This document shows, piece by piece, positions 27,126 to 35,440 of a DNA stretch of 64,000 nucleotides. Every line of letters begins with the position of its first letter. The stretch's first letter is position 1. A model generated the notes under the pieces. The model was not told where the DNA came from. It made no database searches and saw nothing but the letters and a program-made list of their open reading frames with translations. The position numbers and the translations under genes are program-made. The stretch comes from Ktedonosporobacter rubrisoli (GTDB lineage: Bacteria > Chloroflexota > Ktedonobacteria > Ktedonobacterales > Ktedonobacteraceae), in contig NZ_CP035758.1 in the NCBI RefSeq assembly GCF_004208415.1, positions 4,464,001 to 4,528,000 of the forward strand, read 5' to 3'.

Positions 27126-28193
27126 TCAGCTAGCTTTCGCCCAATCCTTTTGGAAGGTCTGGTAGAGAGTCTTCAAGACATCCTGATCGGCAATGACAAT
27201 GCCAAGTTCACGGTTCTTATCAAACGAAGTCGTCGAAATATTGACCGAGCCAACAAAAGCTTTCTGCCCATCAGCAATAATGATCTTGGCGTGCATATAG
27301 GGGCTTCCTATCACCCGTACCTTCACTTTGCCGCGTTTCAGCGTGCTCACATCCTTCAAATCCCCCTTACTGAGAGAATTGGGTAGCACTATCTGCACAT
27401 TAACCCCTCTTTTCGCAGCATCCATAAGCTCTTGCTCTATCTCCTCATCATTCATCGTTTCAGCTTCTATTTGCAGAGTCTCATGCGCATTGCGAATAAG
27501 GGCAACAAAAGTATCGCGCGAATTGATAGGGCTGGCCACAACACGAGGATTGTCAAGGGAAGCTTTTGTACGCTGCCAGTCGGCCTCAAATAAGCCCTTT
27601 ACCGTCTGCACATCAGCAGGGTTTGTATCAATGATTCCGTACTCCCGATTGCGCTCCCCGAGCGCCGATTCGGTGAGATTCATGGTCAAAATATAGGCTA
27701 CAGAGCCATCAATAACCATGGATTTCTCATGCGTGAAGCGAAACTTTGGATCTGTAAACTTTCCCTGCACACCTGCCGATTTGAGCATACTCATAGATTC
27801 TTGTGGTGAAAGATTTCCTCCGCCATAAGGATGCTCCTCCAGCAAAACACGCACATCCTTACCGTGCTTTGCGGCACTCTTAAGGGCCTCAATGACATTA
27901 CGATTCGTCAAGAGGTAGACCTTCACCCAGATCGAGCGCTTTGCCGAATTGATTGCATCAAGGATAACTTTCTCTCCCGCATCAGGCTCAACAAAGAGCT
28001 TGACGCCACGCGCTCCCCCGCAGTCATCTCCCTGGCATGATGTCTGCGTCACTGAAGAGGAGGCAGAATTAGTAGGGATTGTTTGCACCCGCGTGTCACA
28101 GCCAATAAGTAGCAGACAGAGGGCAATGAGTAAAAGAGAAATAAGCCATGCAGGCGCTTTCCGCCTACTATCTGTCCTATAAGATTGTTCCAT
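27126..28193 (-). CDS. Phospholipase D-like lipoprotein
   Basis: 355 residues. Signal peptide and lipobox LLLIGC place it on the outer face of the membrane. It has two HKD half-sites: HEKSMVIDGSVAYILTMNLT (about 165-185) and HAKIIIADGQKAFVGSVNIS (about 300-320), which together form the PLD active site. The family includes cardiolipin synthases, phospholipases and nucleases; a single lipid-anchored chain with no extra membrane helices argues for a secreted phosphodiesterase. Upstream sit three 11-bp direct repeats and a TATAAT. Convergent with the GrdB-like gene. Confidence 0.88.
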   Translation of the reverse strand: MEQSYRTDSRRKAPAWLISLLLIALCLLLIGCDTRVQTIPTNSASSSVTQTSCQGDDCGGARGVKLFVEPDAGEKVILDAINSAKRSIWVKVYLLTNRNVIEALKSAAKHGKDVRVLLEEHPYGGGNLSPQESMSMLKSAGVQGKFTDPKFRFTHEKSMVIDGSVAYILTMNLTESALGERNREYGIIDTNPADVQTVKGLFEADWQRTKASLDNPRVVASPINSRDTFVALIRNAHETLQIEAETMNDEEIEQELMDAAKRGVNVQIVLPNSLSKGDLKDVSTLKRGKVKVRVIGSPYMHAKIIIADGQKAFVGSVNISTTSFDKNRELGIVIADQDVLKTLYQTFQKDWAKAS

Positions 28194-28259
28194 TCCGTCT
28201 TTCCCGCTAACACATAAATACTTTTTGCCATTTATAAGGCACTTTTATGGCAATTATCT

Positions 28260-28303
28260 ATTATAAATGAATAGGCTGAGCTCAAGCTGAGCCTAAGCTG
28301 AGA
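28260..28303 (-). promoter_or_regulatory. Three 11-bp direct repeats plus -10 box ahead of the PLD gene
   Basis: On the plus strand GCTGAGC starts at 28275 and 28286, and GCTGAGA at 28297, a strict 11-bp period. On the minus strand, reading toward the gene, they are followed after 9 nt by TATAAT (28265-28260), so the repeats cover the -35 region. This is the layout of Pho-box/OmpR-type operators, where the regulator replaces a good -35. Confidence 0.5.
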
Positions 28304-28408
28304 CGAAAATGAAAGAAAAGCCAGAGCAGAAAAAGGGGCCAGGAGAGCAGTTAATATGGCAGGCAGGGCAGTAGCGATCCACGGAGACGGAAATCAAGGG
28401 AAGGGAGA

Positions 28409-28439
28409 GGAAAAATCGCCAGGTAAATGCGATCTTTCC
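28409..28439 (-). terminator. Hairpin after the peroxiredoxin gene
   Basis: Arms 28409-28419 and 28429-28439 (GGAAAGATCGC read on the minus strand) form an 11-bp stem with one G-U and a 9-nt loop; the 3' arm itself is U-rich (GCGATTTTTCC). It begins 11 nt past the peroxiredoxin stop. Confidence 0.6.
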
Positions 28440-28449
28440 CCTTCTGATC

Positions 28450-28938
28450 TTAGAGCTTGCGCAATGCTTCGAAGAGCGCCTCATCATCAGGCAGTTCGCC
28501 AGGAGTTGCCGTAACCTGGATATGACGAATGATGCCTTCCTTATCAATTACAAATAGGGAACGCTCTGCCATACCAGCAACCGGATGGCGAACTCCATAC
28601 AGATCCACGACTTGCCCCTGGGGATAGAAGTCAGAGAGCAGAGGGAATGAAGTCTTCATAGATTTGGCCCAGGCATCAAGGGCAAAAGTACTATCTTCAC
28701 TAATGCTAACCAGTTCGGCATCAAACTCTTTGAAGCGATCAAGTTCTGCCTCATAGGCCGGAAGTTGCGCCGAGCAAACACCGCTGAAGGCAAAGGGGAC
28801 GAAGGCAAGGACTACATTCTTTTTACCGCGAAAATCCTTCAGACGCCAATCTTCTTTGTTAGCGGTCTTAAGCGTAAAATCAGGGGCAACATCGCCAACC
28901 TGTAAGGTCTTCGTCTCTGTACGAATTTTACTGTCCAT
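28450..28938 (-). CDS. One-cysteine peroxiredoxin (AhpC/TSA family, AhpE-like)
   Basis: 162 residues from ATG 28938, with GGAGG 7 nt upstream; a TTG codon just before it would add one residue. Reduces hydroperoxides in the cytoplasm. Thioredoxin-fold start VGDVAPDFTLKTANKE, then VPFAFSGVCSAQLPAYEAEL with the peroxidatic Cys at about 55 in the P-x3-S-x2-C setting. It is the only cysteine, so resolution must use another thiol. The WAKSMKTSFPLLSDF stretch is family-typical. Confidence 0.9.
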   Translation of the reverse strand: MDSKIRTETKTLQVGDVAPDFTLKTANKEDWRLKDFRGKKNVVLAFVPFAFSGVCSAQLPAYEAELDRFKEFDAELVSISEDSTFALDAWAKSMKTSFPLLSDFYPQGQVVDLYGVRHPVAGMAERSLFVIDKEGIIRHIQVTATPGELPDDEALFEALRKL

Positions 28939-28941
28939 CAA

Positions 28942-29451
28942 AAAACCTCCAATATATATGCCCCTATCTCTCTATTTAGATACTTCCGGGAGATGCCCGC
29001 AGACAATGAGGAGAGCAGGCAATATACTCGCCCATGACATGCATCGCCTCTCGCTTTTGTACCCAGGTCTCGACAAATCCGTGCGAATAGAAGAAATTGC
29101 AGCGCTTCTTTGCCTACCACTCAACACGCTTAAAGGGAAAAAAGCGCGTCCACAACACTTTGCTTACCTGGCAAGATCCTTCCGCATCTCCGCTATGATT
29201 TTGCCGTTTCTTCTAGATAAGGGCTCTAACCCCGGTCATCACAAGGAGAAAAAGCGCAAATCCCTCGTCTCCCAATGATGACAACCATAGAATGGTTCCA
29301 TTTGCTTTGACGAGGGCGTGACTAGCACTACTTGCTACTCGTCTTTCACTGTGAATCAACAGGCATACAGCGTGACGAGATGTGCTATTCGGGATTGTAG
29401 CACCGGCACTGAGGCTATGTCAAACGGAGAAGAGAGAGGACACATAAGCTC
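28942..29451. other. Intergenic, no supported gene
   Basis: 510 bp between divergent genes. Short open frames occur on the plus strand but lack starts with ribosome sites or family resemblance. A small AACCAT/ATGGTT hairpin lies near 29283-29297. A CCCTCGTC near 29264 and a GACGAGGG near 29309 are complementary but 40 nt apart. Confidence 0.45.
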
Positions 29452-30891
29452 TTGTGGCATGAACAGATACAACCCAAGTATATCAGTAAAACCAAAAGGT
29501 CGTTAATCTGGCTAACCGATGCACTGCTCACCCGGCAAGGCAGCGCCGCTTATCTACCTATCATTATCGTCACAATTTGTATGTTCTGTGGAGCTTCCTG
29601 GCTCATCTTCTGGCCTACGAGCGATGCAGCGCATTATCAATGCTATGCCCTGACTTTCTGGCTGGGAAGTAGTGAGGCTAATAAGCTCTTGCCTGCAACA
29701 CAGTGCGGTTTTCTGCCGCCGCTCATTCATACAACGGCTGCCCAGGCGGCTTTTCATATTTTGCCAGTTGAATATCCCCCACTAACGCTAATCCCTTTTT
29801 CGCTGGCCCTGCTGGCACCTTTGCCTTATTATCAGCTGGCTTTTGCCCTATTGATGTCCCTCACTGCTGTCTTGATTTACTGGCTTTTGTTACACTATGG
29901 ACCGCGCGGATCAACCCTGGTATTCGCCTTCTACTTATTTACTGGAGCACTGGCTACCGCTCAGGGCCGCTTCGATCTATTGCCGGCCTTTTGTACATTG
30001 CTCTGCGTTATTGCCGCCGAGCGCAAGCATTGGACTGCTGCCTATATCGCTCTGGCCTTTGGTGTGCTGTTTAAGCTTTACCCGCTCCTCCTTCTTCCAG
30101 CCCTTTTCATCGCTGAGCAACGCGCGAGAAAGCTCTTTTATACACCTCCGGCGTTCTCAAGTCTCTCTTCGGTACCGCAACAGCTCTGGTATACCCTACG
30201 AGGAGTAAGACAGTGGTACTGGAAAAACTGTTTTCTTTCTCTCGCCATTATTCTGAGCGTAACTGCTTTCTTCGCTTTCTTTAACCTCCAGGGAGCCATC
30301 ATCTCTCAGTTTAGCTACTTTATCGGTCGTCCTGTACAAATCGAGGCTACGGGAAGTACGTTTCTCTGGCTTGCCCAAATGATAGGTATACCCTTCCAGA
30401 TTAAGCCGTCATTTGGCTCGATCAATATTATTAGCGAGCTCGGTGGCCTTGTTTCTTCCATCAGTACGCTGTTCTTCATTGTAGGCTGCATCTATATAAC
30501 ATGGCTTCAGTGGCTTAGAAAATTAGATATAACCCAGACGGCTATCGCACTGTTACTTATTTTCGTCGTCACAGGTAAGGTCTTTAGCCCTCAGTATCTC
30601 ATCTGGCTTATTCCGCTACTGGCTTATGCGGGAGCCTTCGATACTTTCTGGCTCCTTGTTTGGGGCTTGATCTCGCTGCTGACTTCTCTTATCTATATCT
30701 ATTTTTATACTTTACATTATAGCGAGCCATCGCTCATACCCTACACACCCGGCTTTTTTGAGGCTGTGAGCTTACGCAATGCATTGCTTGTTCTGGCTAC
30801 CCTGGCTTACATTTTTAACTGGTTTCAAGCTCGCCAGCGTAAATCAGCGCCAGTTCGGCTTAAGCCCAAAGATACTATAAAATCAGTATAG
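29452..30891 (+). CDS. Polytopic GT87/DUF2029-like glycosyltransferase (mannosyltransferase family)
   Basis: 479 residues with about 10-11 predicted membrane helices. Family marks: a periplasmic acidic site region near FWPTSDAAHYQCYAL, HILPVEYPPLTLIPFSLALL, YPLLLLPALFI preceded by FGVLFK, and a late VFSPQYLIWLIPLLAYAG. GT87 enzymes use polyprenyl-phosphate sugars to build cell-envelope glycans. I take TTG 29452 as start (AGAGAGGA about 12 nt upstream); other starts are possible. The gene stands alone. Confidence 0.7.
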   Translation: MWHEQIQPKYISKTKRSLIWLTDALLTRQGSAAYLPIIIVTICMFCGASWLIFWPTSDAAHYQCYALTFWLGSSEANKLLPATQCGFLPPLIHTTAAQAAFHILPVEYPPLTLIPFSLALLAPLPYYQLAFALLMSLTAVLIYWLLLHYGPRGSTLVFAFYLFTGALATAQGRFDLLPAFCTLLCVIAAERKHWTAAYIALAFGVLFKLYPLLLLPALFIAEQRARKLFYTPPAFSSLSSVPQQLWYTLRGVRQWYWKNCFLSLAIILSVTAFFAFFNLQGAIISQFSYFIGRPVQIEATGSTFLWLAQMIGIPFQIKPSFGSINIISELGGLVSSISTLFFIVGCIYITWLQWLRKLDITQTAIALLLIFVVTGKVFSPQYLIWLIPLLAYAGAFDTFWLLVWGLISLLTSLIYIYFYTLHYSEPSLIPYTPGFFEAVSLRNALLVLATLAYIFNWFQARQRKSAPVRLKPKDTIKSV

Positions 30892-31050
30892 GGGATTGTT
30901 AGTTAGATACGTCATCTATGGGGATAAATTTTCAGAAGCTGCTGAGAGGTTCAAGCCTCACTGAGGAAAACAGAGGATTACGTAGCCGGCCTTCAAAGAG
31001 AATAAGCAATCTCTGTTCACGCAAAAGAGATAAAGAGGTTTTCTAACTTC

Positions 31051-31091
31051 TTTGGCCTGGTTCTATGTGAGAAATAACGAACCAGGCCAAA
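31051..31091. terminator. 13-bp inverted repeat between convergent genes
   Basis: TTTGGCCTGGTTC (31051-31063) pairs perfectly with GAACCAGGCCAAA (31079-31091); 15-nt loop. No long U-tract on either side, but its place between two convergent 3' ends supports a bidirectional terminator. Confidence 0.65.
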
Positions 31092-31153
31092 GACCCGGCC
31101 AGTTTACGCAAACTCGACCCATGCAGAACTGCTTCAGCCAGCGAGTTTCTGGC

Positions 31154-32194
31154 TCAGGATCTGCTCGATACAGCTTCGCGCGGCTGTATCACCTGCTGGC
31201 TTTTTCTGGCTTCTAGATACCACTTTACGCCCTCAGCAACGCCACGTTTCACATCGTACTCTGGAGCAAAGCCCAGTTCACGGCGCGCCTTGCCGATGGA
31301 GAAACGTTGATCTCCTCCAGCCAGCGTAATGCCATAGGTTGTGACTGGAGGCGGTGCTGCATTACGCTTACCCAGAGCTTGCCATACCAACTCAGCAGTG
31401 CGCCCGGCCCAGTAGAGAGCCGTGAAGGGCACATGTCGCGAGACATGCGGTACATGTAAAGCATCAGCTATCGTATTAAAATACCCTTCCTGCGTCACCC
31501 AGCGATCATCAACCAGATTATAGGCCTGACCTATAACTTCATCTCCTGCATTGGCAGCTTTGATCATGCCCTGTGCCACATCGCGCACATAGACGATAGG
31601 CACAATGTTCTTGCCTGAGCCGAACAAGAAGAACTTTCCCGACTCAATGAGCGAGGCGAAGCGCGCAAAGCTGGCCCTATCACGCGGACCATAAATCCAA
31701 CCAGGACGTACCATTACCACAGGTGCTCCGCGCTCAACCAAAGCTGCCACCAGTTTCTCACCGGCAATCTTGCTCCGACTATATGGATTATCTTCAGCAT
31801 GATAAGAGTGATCTTCGGCAACGATGCCACGCAAATGATGTCCATAAACGGTAATTGAACTGGTATGCACAATCCGTTGCACACCGGCCTCCATCGCCGC
31901 CTCTATAAGATCACCTAATCCCCATACATTAATTGCATTATAAACTTTTTCTAGGCCCCAGGGTCCCGTTTTTGCCCCAACATTATAGACCTGTTGTATA
32001 TCTTTTACAGCACGTTTGAGCGATGCGGCATTCGTAAGGTCACCGGTTACCACTTCCACCCCTTCAAGCGTACGCAAATAGCTGGCATCCTCAACAGGAC
32101 GTACCATGGCACGCACTTCATCGCCCCGTTCTCGCAACATATCAACCAGGTGACTACCTAGAAAGCCCGCTGCCCCCGTTACTAATACTTTCAT
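31154..32194 (-). CDS. NAD(P)-dependent epimerase/dehydratase (extended SDR, 3-beta-HSD-like)
   Basis: 346 residues. Nucleotide-binding motif VTGAAGFLGSHLVD at the N-terminus; HTSSITVYG holds the catalytic Ser/Thr, and YSRSKIAGEKLV gives YxxxK. The following MVRPGWIYGPRD is typical of the 3-beta-hydroxysteroid-dehydrogenase-like subgroup of extended SDRs. Substrate could be a sugar nucleotide, sterol or aldehyde. AGGAGC lies 9 nt before the ATG. The neighbouring divergent gene is an ALDH-like enzyme, so the two could act on related carbonyl compounds. Confidence 0.88.
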   Translation of the reverse strand: MKVLVTGAAGFLGSHLVDMLRERGDEVRAMVRPVEDASYLRTLEGVEVVTGDLTNAASLKRAVKDIQQVYNVGAKTGPWGLEKVYNAINVWGLGDLIEAAMEAGVQRIVHTSSITVYGHHLRGIVAEDHSYHAEDNPYSRSKIAGEKLVAALVERGAPVVMVRPGWIYGPRDRASFARFASLIESGKFFLFGSGKNIVPIVYVRDVAQGMIKAANAGDEVIGQAYNLVDDRWVTQEGYFNTIADALHVPHVSRHVPFTALYWAGRTAELVWQALGKRNAAPPPVTTYGITLAGGDQRFSIGKARRELGFAPEYDVKRGVAEGVKWYLEARKSQQVIQPREAVSSRS

Positions 32195-32492
32195 GCAATT
32201 AAGCTCCTATTTCCCTGGATATATTTTCGCTATATTATGCCATATGGAGTATAACAATCTGAGCAGATCTTAGCAACTGGACGATCATCTTAGCTGAGGT
32301 CCCTTTTTATCTTGCCCAGATGGAGATGCTTAACCGATAAGAGCTTATCGATCTAGCCTGAAGGGGAAAGAGCTAAAGAGTTATGCGCACTTCTCTCTTC
32401 TTTCCTCCTCACACATGACATATAATTACGTATAAATTCGTATGTCCACTAAGCAGAATTACTCAACACTAATAGTAATGGAGAAATCTGTG

Positions 32493-34241
32493 ATGGCAAC
32501 TACGCAACGCGGTTCCCCCCAATTCCCTACGATGTCATATACAATGCCGGCCTCCACTCCTGAAGAAATGGACGCAGCTATACAGGTCCTGCAAACCCAC
32601 AAAGATACCTGGGCCATGCTCCCAGTACGCACACGTATCACGCTGCTTGATCAGCTCATCCACGACTTTATGGCTATCTCGGCCCGTTGGGTTGCAGCGG
32701 GACAGCAGGCCAAAGGTATAGCTCCCAACTCGCCGCTGGCTGGCGAAGAATGGAGCTCTGGAACCTGGCCAGTACTTAAAAATCTCACCCAGTTGAGGCA
32801 ATCCCTCAGCGATATCGAAACCCACGGACAGCCTCGTATCCCGGGGCCAGTTACCGCACGACCTGATCACCAGGTTGTAGCACAAGTATTTCCTATTTCT
32901 GCTTATGATCGCCTCTTCTTTACAGGAATTACTGCCGAGGTCTGGATGGAGCCGGGGGTTACAATTGAAGGGCTGGCCAGTACTCAGGCCCTGGCTTATC
33001 GGGAAAAGCAGCCGACCGGTAAGGTTGCCCTTGTGCTGGGCGCTGGCAACGTCGCCAGCATTGCCCCTATGGATATCCTTTACAAACTATTTATAGAAAA
33101 CCAAGTAACCCTCCTCAAAATGAACCCTGTCAACGCTTATCTGGGTCCACTGCTCGCTGAGGGATTTCGGGCATTAGTCGATGGAGGTTTTCTGCGCATT
33201 GTTTACGGCGGAGCCAGCGAAGGGAGCTATCTTTGTAAGCATGGCCAGATTGATGAGATCCATATTACTGGCTCGGATAAGACGTTTGAGGCCATCGTCT
33301 TTGGCCCTGGCAAGGAGGGAGCGCAACGCAAGGCAGAGCAGCGTCCGCTGCTTACCAGGCGCATCACCGGTGAACTTGGCAATGTTAGTCCGGTTATCGT
33401 TGTACCAGGTCCCTGGAGCGAGAGTGATCTTGCCTACCAGGCTGCCCATATCGTCACTTCTCTTACGAATAACGCTGGCTTCAATTGCAACGCCTCGCGC
33501 GTAATCATCCAGCACAAGCAATGGAGCCAACGTGATGCGCTTCTGCAGAAAGTTCGCAAGACCTTAGCTCAAGTTCCCACACGTGAGGCTTACTATCCAG
33601 GAGCCCAAGAGCGCCAGCGTCTCTTTCTAGAGGATCACCCACAGGCTGAATTATTTGGCACAACATCCGACAAAGAGCTTCCCTGGACCCTCATCGCCGA
33701 TGTAGCGGCCACCCAGGATAACGAGATCTGCTTCACCACAGAGGCCTTCTGCGGGCTTTTTGCCGAGACAGCTCTTGAGGCCGAAGGCATTCTAGATTAC
33801 CTCGACCGTGCCGTTGAATTTGCCAATGAGGAGCTCTGGGGCACGCTTAACGCCACGCTGATCATCCATCCCGCGACCCTCAAAAGTCCCGAGGTCAGAG
33901 AAGCCTTAGATAGAGCGATAGCCAATCTACGTTATGGCACGATTGGGCTCAATTACTGGGCCGCAACCGGCTATGCACTGGCAGTCACGCCCTGGGGAGC
34001 TTTTCCCGGCCACGACATCTACAATATTCAATCGGGCACTGGAGTTGTACATAACACGCTTATGTTCTCGCGTTCCCAAAAAACCGTGCTGCGCGCGCCT
34101 TTCCGCAGTATACCAACACCGCCCTGGTTTGTGACCCGTGGCAAAGCTGCACGCAAGGTGTTTGCCAGGCTTACGAGTATGGAGGCTACGCCATCAGTCT
34201 TGCAGATTCCAGCTATCCTCTGGGATGCCCTTCGCGACTAG
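32493..34241 (+). CDS. Aldehyde dehydrogenase-superfamily protein
   Basis: 582 residues from ATG 32493, chosen because GGAG sits 9 nt upstream; an in-frame ATG at 32442 adds 17 residues without a site. ALDH fold: GKVALVLGAGNVASIAPMDI (cofactor strand), ITGSDKTFEAIVFG, RRITGELGNVSPVIVV (general-base Glu) and NNAGFNCNASRVII (nucleophile Cys). The usual GQ-x-C is FNC, and the protein is longer than standard ALDH (about 490 aa), so it is a divergent branch. Substrate unknown. Divergent from an SDR gene. Confidence 0.8.
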   Translation: MATTQRGSPQFPTMSYTMPASTPEEMDAAIQVLQTHKDTWAMLPVRTRITLLDQLIHDFMAISARWVAAGQQAKGIAPNSPLAGEEWSSGTWPVLKNLTQLRQSLSDIETHGQPRIPGPVTARPDHQVVAQVFPISAYDRLFFTGITAEVWMEPGVTIEGLASTQALAYREKQPTGKVALVLGAGNVASIAPMDILYKLFIENQVTLLKMNPVNAYLGPLLAEGFRALVDGGFLRIVYGGASEGSYLCKHGQIDEIHITGSDKTFEAIVFGPGKEGAQRKAEQRPLLTRRITGELGNVSPVIVVPGPWSESDLAYQAAHIVTSLTNNAGFNCNASRVIIQHKQWSQRDALLQKVRKTLAQVPTREAYYPGAQERQRLFLEDHPQAELFGTTSDKELPWTLIADVAATQDNEICFTTEAFCGLFAETALEAEGILDYLDRAVEFANEELWGTLNATLIIHPATLKSPEVREALDRAIANLRYGTIGLNYWAATGYALAVTPWGAFPGHDIYNIQSGTGVVHNTLMFSRSQKTVLRAPFRSIPTPPWFVTRGKAARKVFARLTSMEATPSVLQIPAILWDALRD

Positions 34242-34382
34242 AACAGAAAATTTACCATCTAGTCTGACGACTTCCCCCTTTACCACAACTGTGGGGTACT
34301 TCATAGCGGCATTTCGCTTTTTCTTCTACAGTTAATATATTGAAAGAGATAAACATTACTTTATTTGCTCAAGGAGTTTAGA

Positions 34383-34442
34383 ATGAGTATTCAGGCCCAA
34401 GTTCTTGAGAAGGAAGAGCATATAGAGGAAAAACAGGAATAA
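34383..34442 (+). CDS. 19-residue acidic microprotein, possibly first half of a split gene
   Basis: ATG 34383 has an excellent AAGGAG 8 nt upstream. The product MSIQAQVLEKEEHIEEKQE is acidic and helical. It stops at TAA 34440-34442, right where a +1 frame encodes a membrane helix, so it may be the N-terminus of a single protein interrupted by a frameshift. Confidence 0.4.
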   Translation: MSIQAQVLEKEEHIEEKQE

Positions 34443-34566
34443 AAGATTTTTGCTTGTGATTGTCAGCCTTTCGGCGGCAATTCCTGTCATCACATTTCTC
34501 GTGACCATTATCAATGGTATCCTGGTGGCGGGAAGCTGGGAGGGTGACAGGCGCAAGAGAAGCTAA
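34441..34566 (+). CDS. Small single-helix membrane peptide in the +1 frame (second half or coupled ORF)
   Basis: Open in the +1 frame from 34426 to TAA 34564-34566. From 34441 it encodes KRFLLVIVSLSAAIPVI, TFLVTIINGILVAGSW and the basic tail EGDRRKRS: one transmembrane helix with a charged end. The only internal starts are TTG 34450 and GTG 34456, without a ribosome site. It could be translated by coupling or by +1 frameshifting at GAA-TAA, or be the rest of a broken gene. Confidence 0.35.
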   Translation, partial: KRFLLVIVSLSAAIPVITFLVTIINGILVAGSWEGDRRKRS

Positions 34567-34717
34567 AGATTCCCACTTGCTGAAATCTTCAGCTTCCCAT
34601 TGCACTGCACTGGGTACCCGATACTGCTATGCATGGTTACGTGGTACTCTCCCATGCCTCGGTACTATTTCCTTTGCAACAGCACAGTTCAAGGTATAGG
34701 AGAGCAGGTATCATGCG

Positions 34718-35440
34718 TTATCCTTTGACCACAATGATGGGCTTCAAACGCGCAACCAGCTTCGCCAATCCCGCGTTATGCACGACATTGACTACTTTCT
34801 GTGCGTCCTTATAGGCCTGGGGGGCCTCTTCGGTGAGCAGATTCTTGCTGTGCACGCGCACAGTAACTCCACGCGCCGCCAGCTGATCCAGCAGATCGCG
34901 GCTACCCATCGACTTCTTGGCCGCCGTCCGACTCTGGCGACGCCCCGCCCCATGGCAGCAAGAGCCGAAGCTCTGCTCCATCGAGCCTTCAGCGCCCACC
35001 AGAACAAACGAGTAACGTCCCATATCGCCAGGAATAAGAACCGGCTGACCAACGCTTCTATACTGCTCAGGTATAGCAGGATGACCCGCTGGAAAAGCCC
35101 GGGTCGCCCCCTTACGATGCACACATACGCGCTGCATCTGTCCATCCACCTCATACTCTTCCATCTTGGCGATATTGTGGCACACATCATAGACCAGCGG
35201 CATATGCTTAGGACGTGCCTGCCTACCAAGAACTTTGGCAAAGGCCTGGCGCACACCATGCATTAACAGCTGTCGATTAGCCCAGGCAAAATTTGCCCCA
35301 CAAGCCATCGCCGCCAGGTAATCCTTGCCTTCCTGCGACTGCAGAGGCAGACAGGCCAGTTGCCTATCTACCAGGCTAAAACCGAATTCCTTTTGCTTAG
35401 CTTCCGCCAGCTTGATATAGTCCTCAGCAATCTGATGGCC
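34718..35440 (-). pseudogene. rtcB: C-terminal half of RtcB RNA ligase (gene split by integrated element)
   Basis: 240 residues of RtcB, from GHQIAEDYIKLAEAKQKE to the stop. It contains CVHRKGATRAFP (Mn-binding His) and FGSCCHGAGR (the His that becomes guanylylated in characterised RtcB), but none of the N-terminal metal ligands. The frame runs upstream without a stop into element DNA, where an ATG at 35464 exists but has no good ribosome site. It matches the N half at 42416-43144: removing 35441-42415 rejoins them in frame as a 483-residue protein, the normal length. As it stands this half cannot make active ligase. Confidence 0.93.

Larger units (their letters stand above)
34242..34717. other. 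Intergenic region holding a frameshifted small membrane-protein gene
   Basis: 476 bp between the ALDH-like gene and the 3' end of rtcB. Apart from the two small frames at 34383-34566 nothing is recognised. Confidence 0.45.

Noticed and set aside
28856..29278. 140-codon open frame on the plus strand
   Set aside because: Its first part is antisense to the peroxiredoxin gene and the rest has no start signal or recognisable domain.
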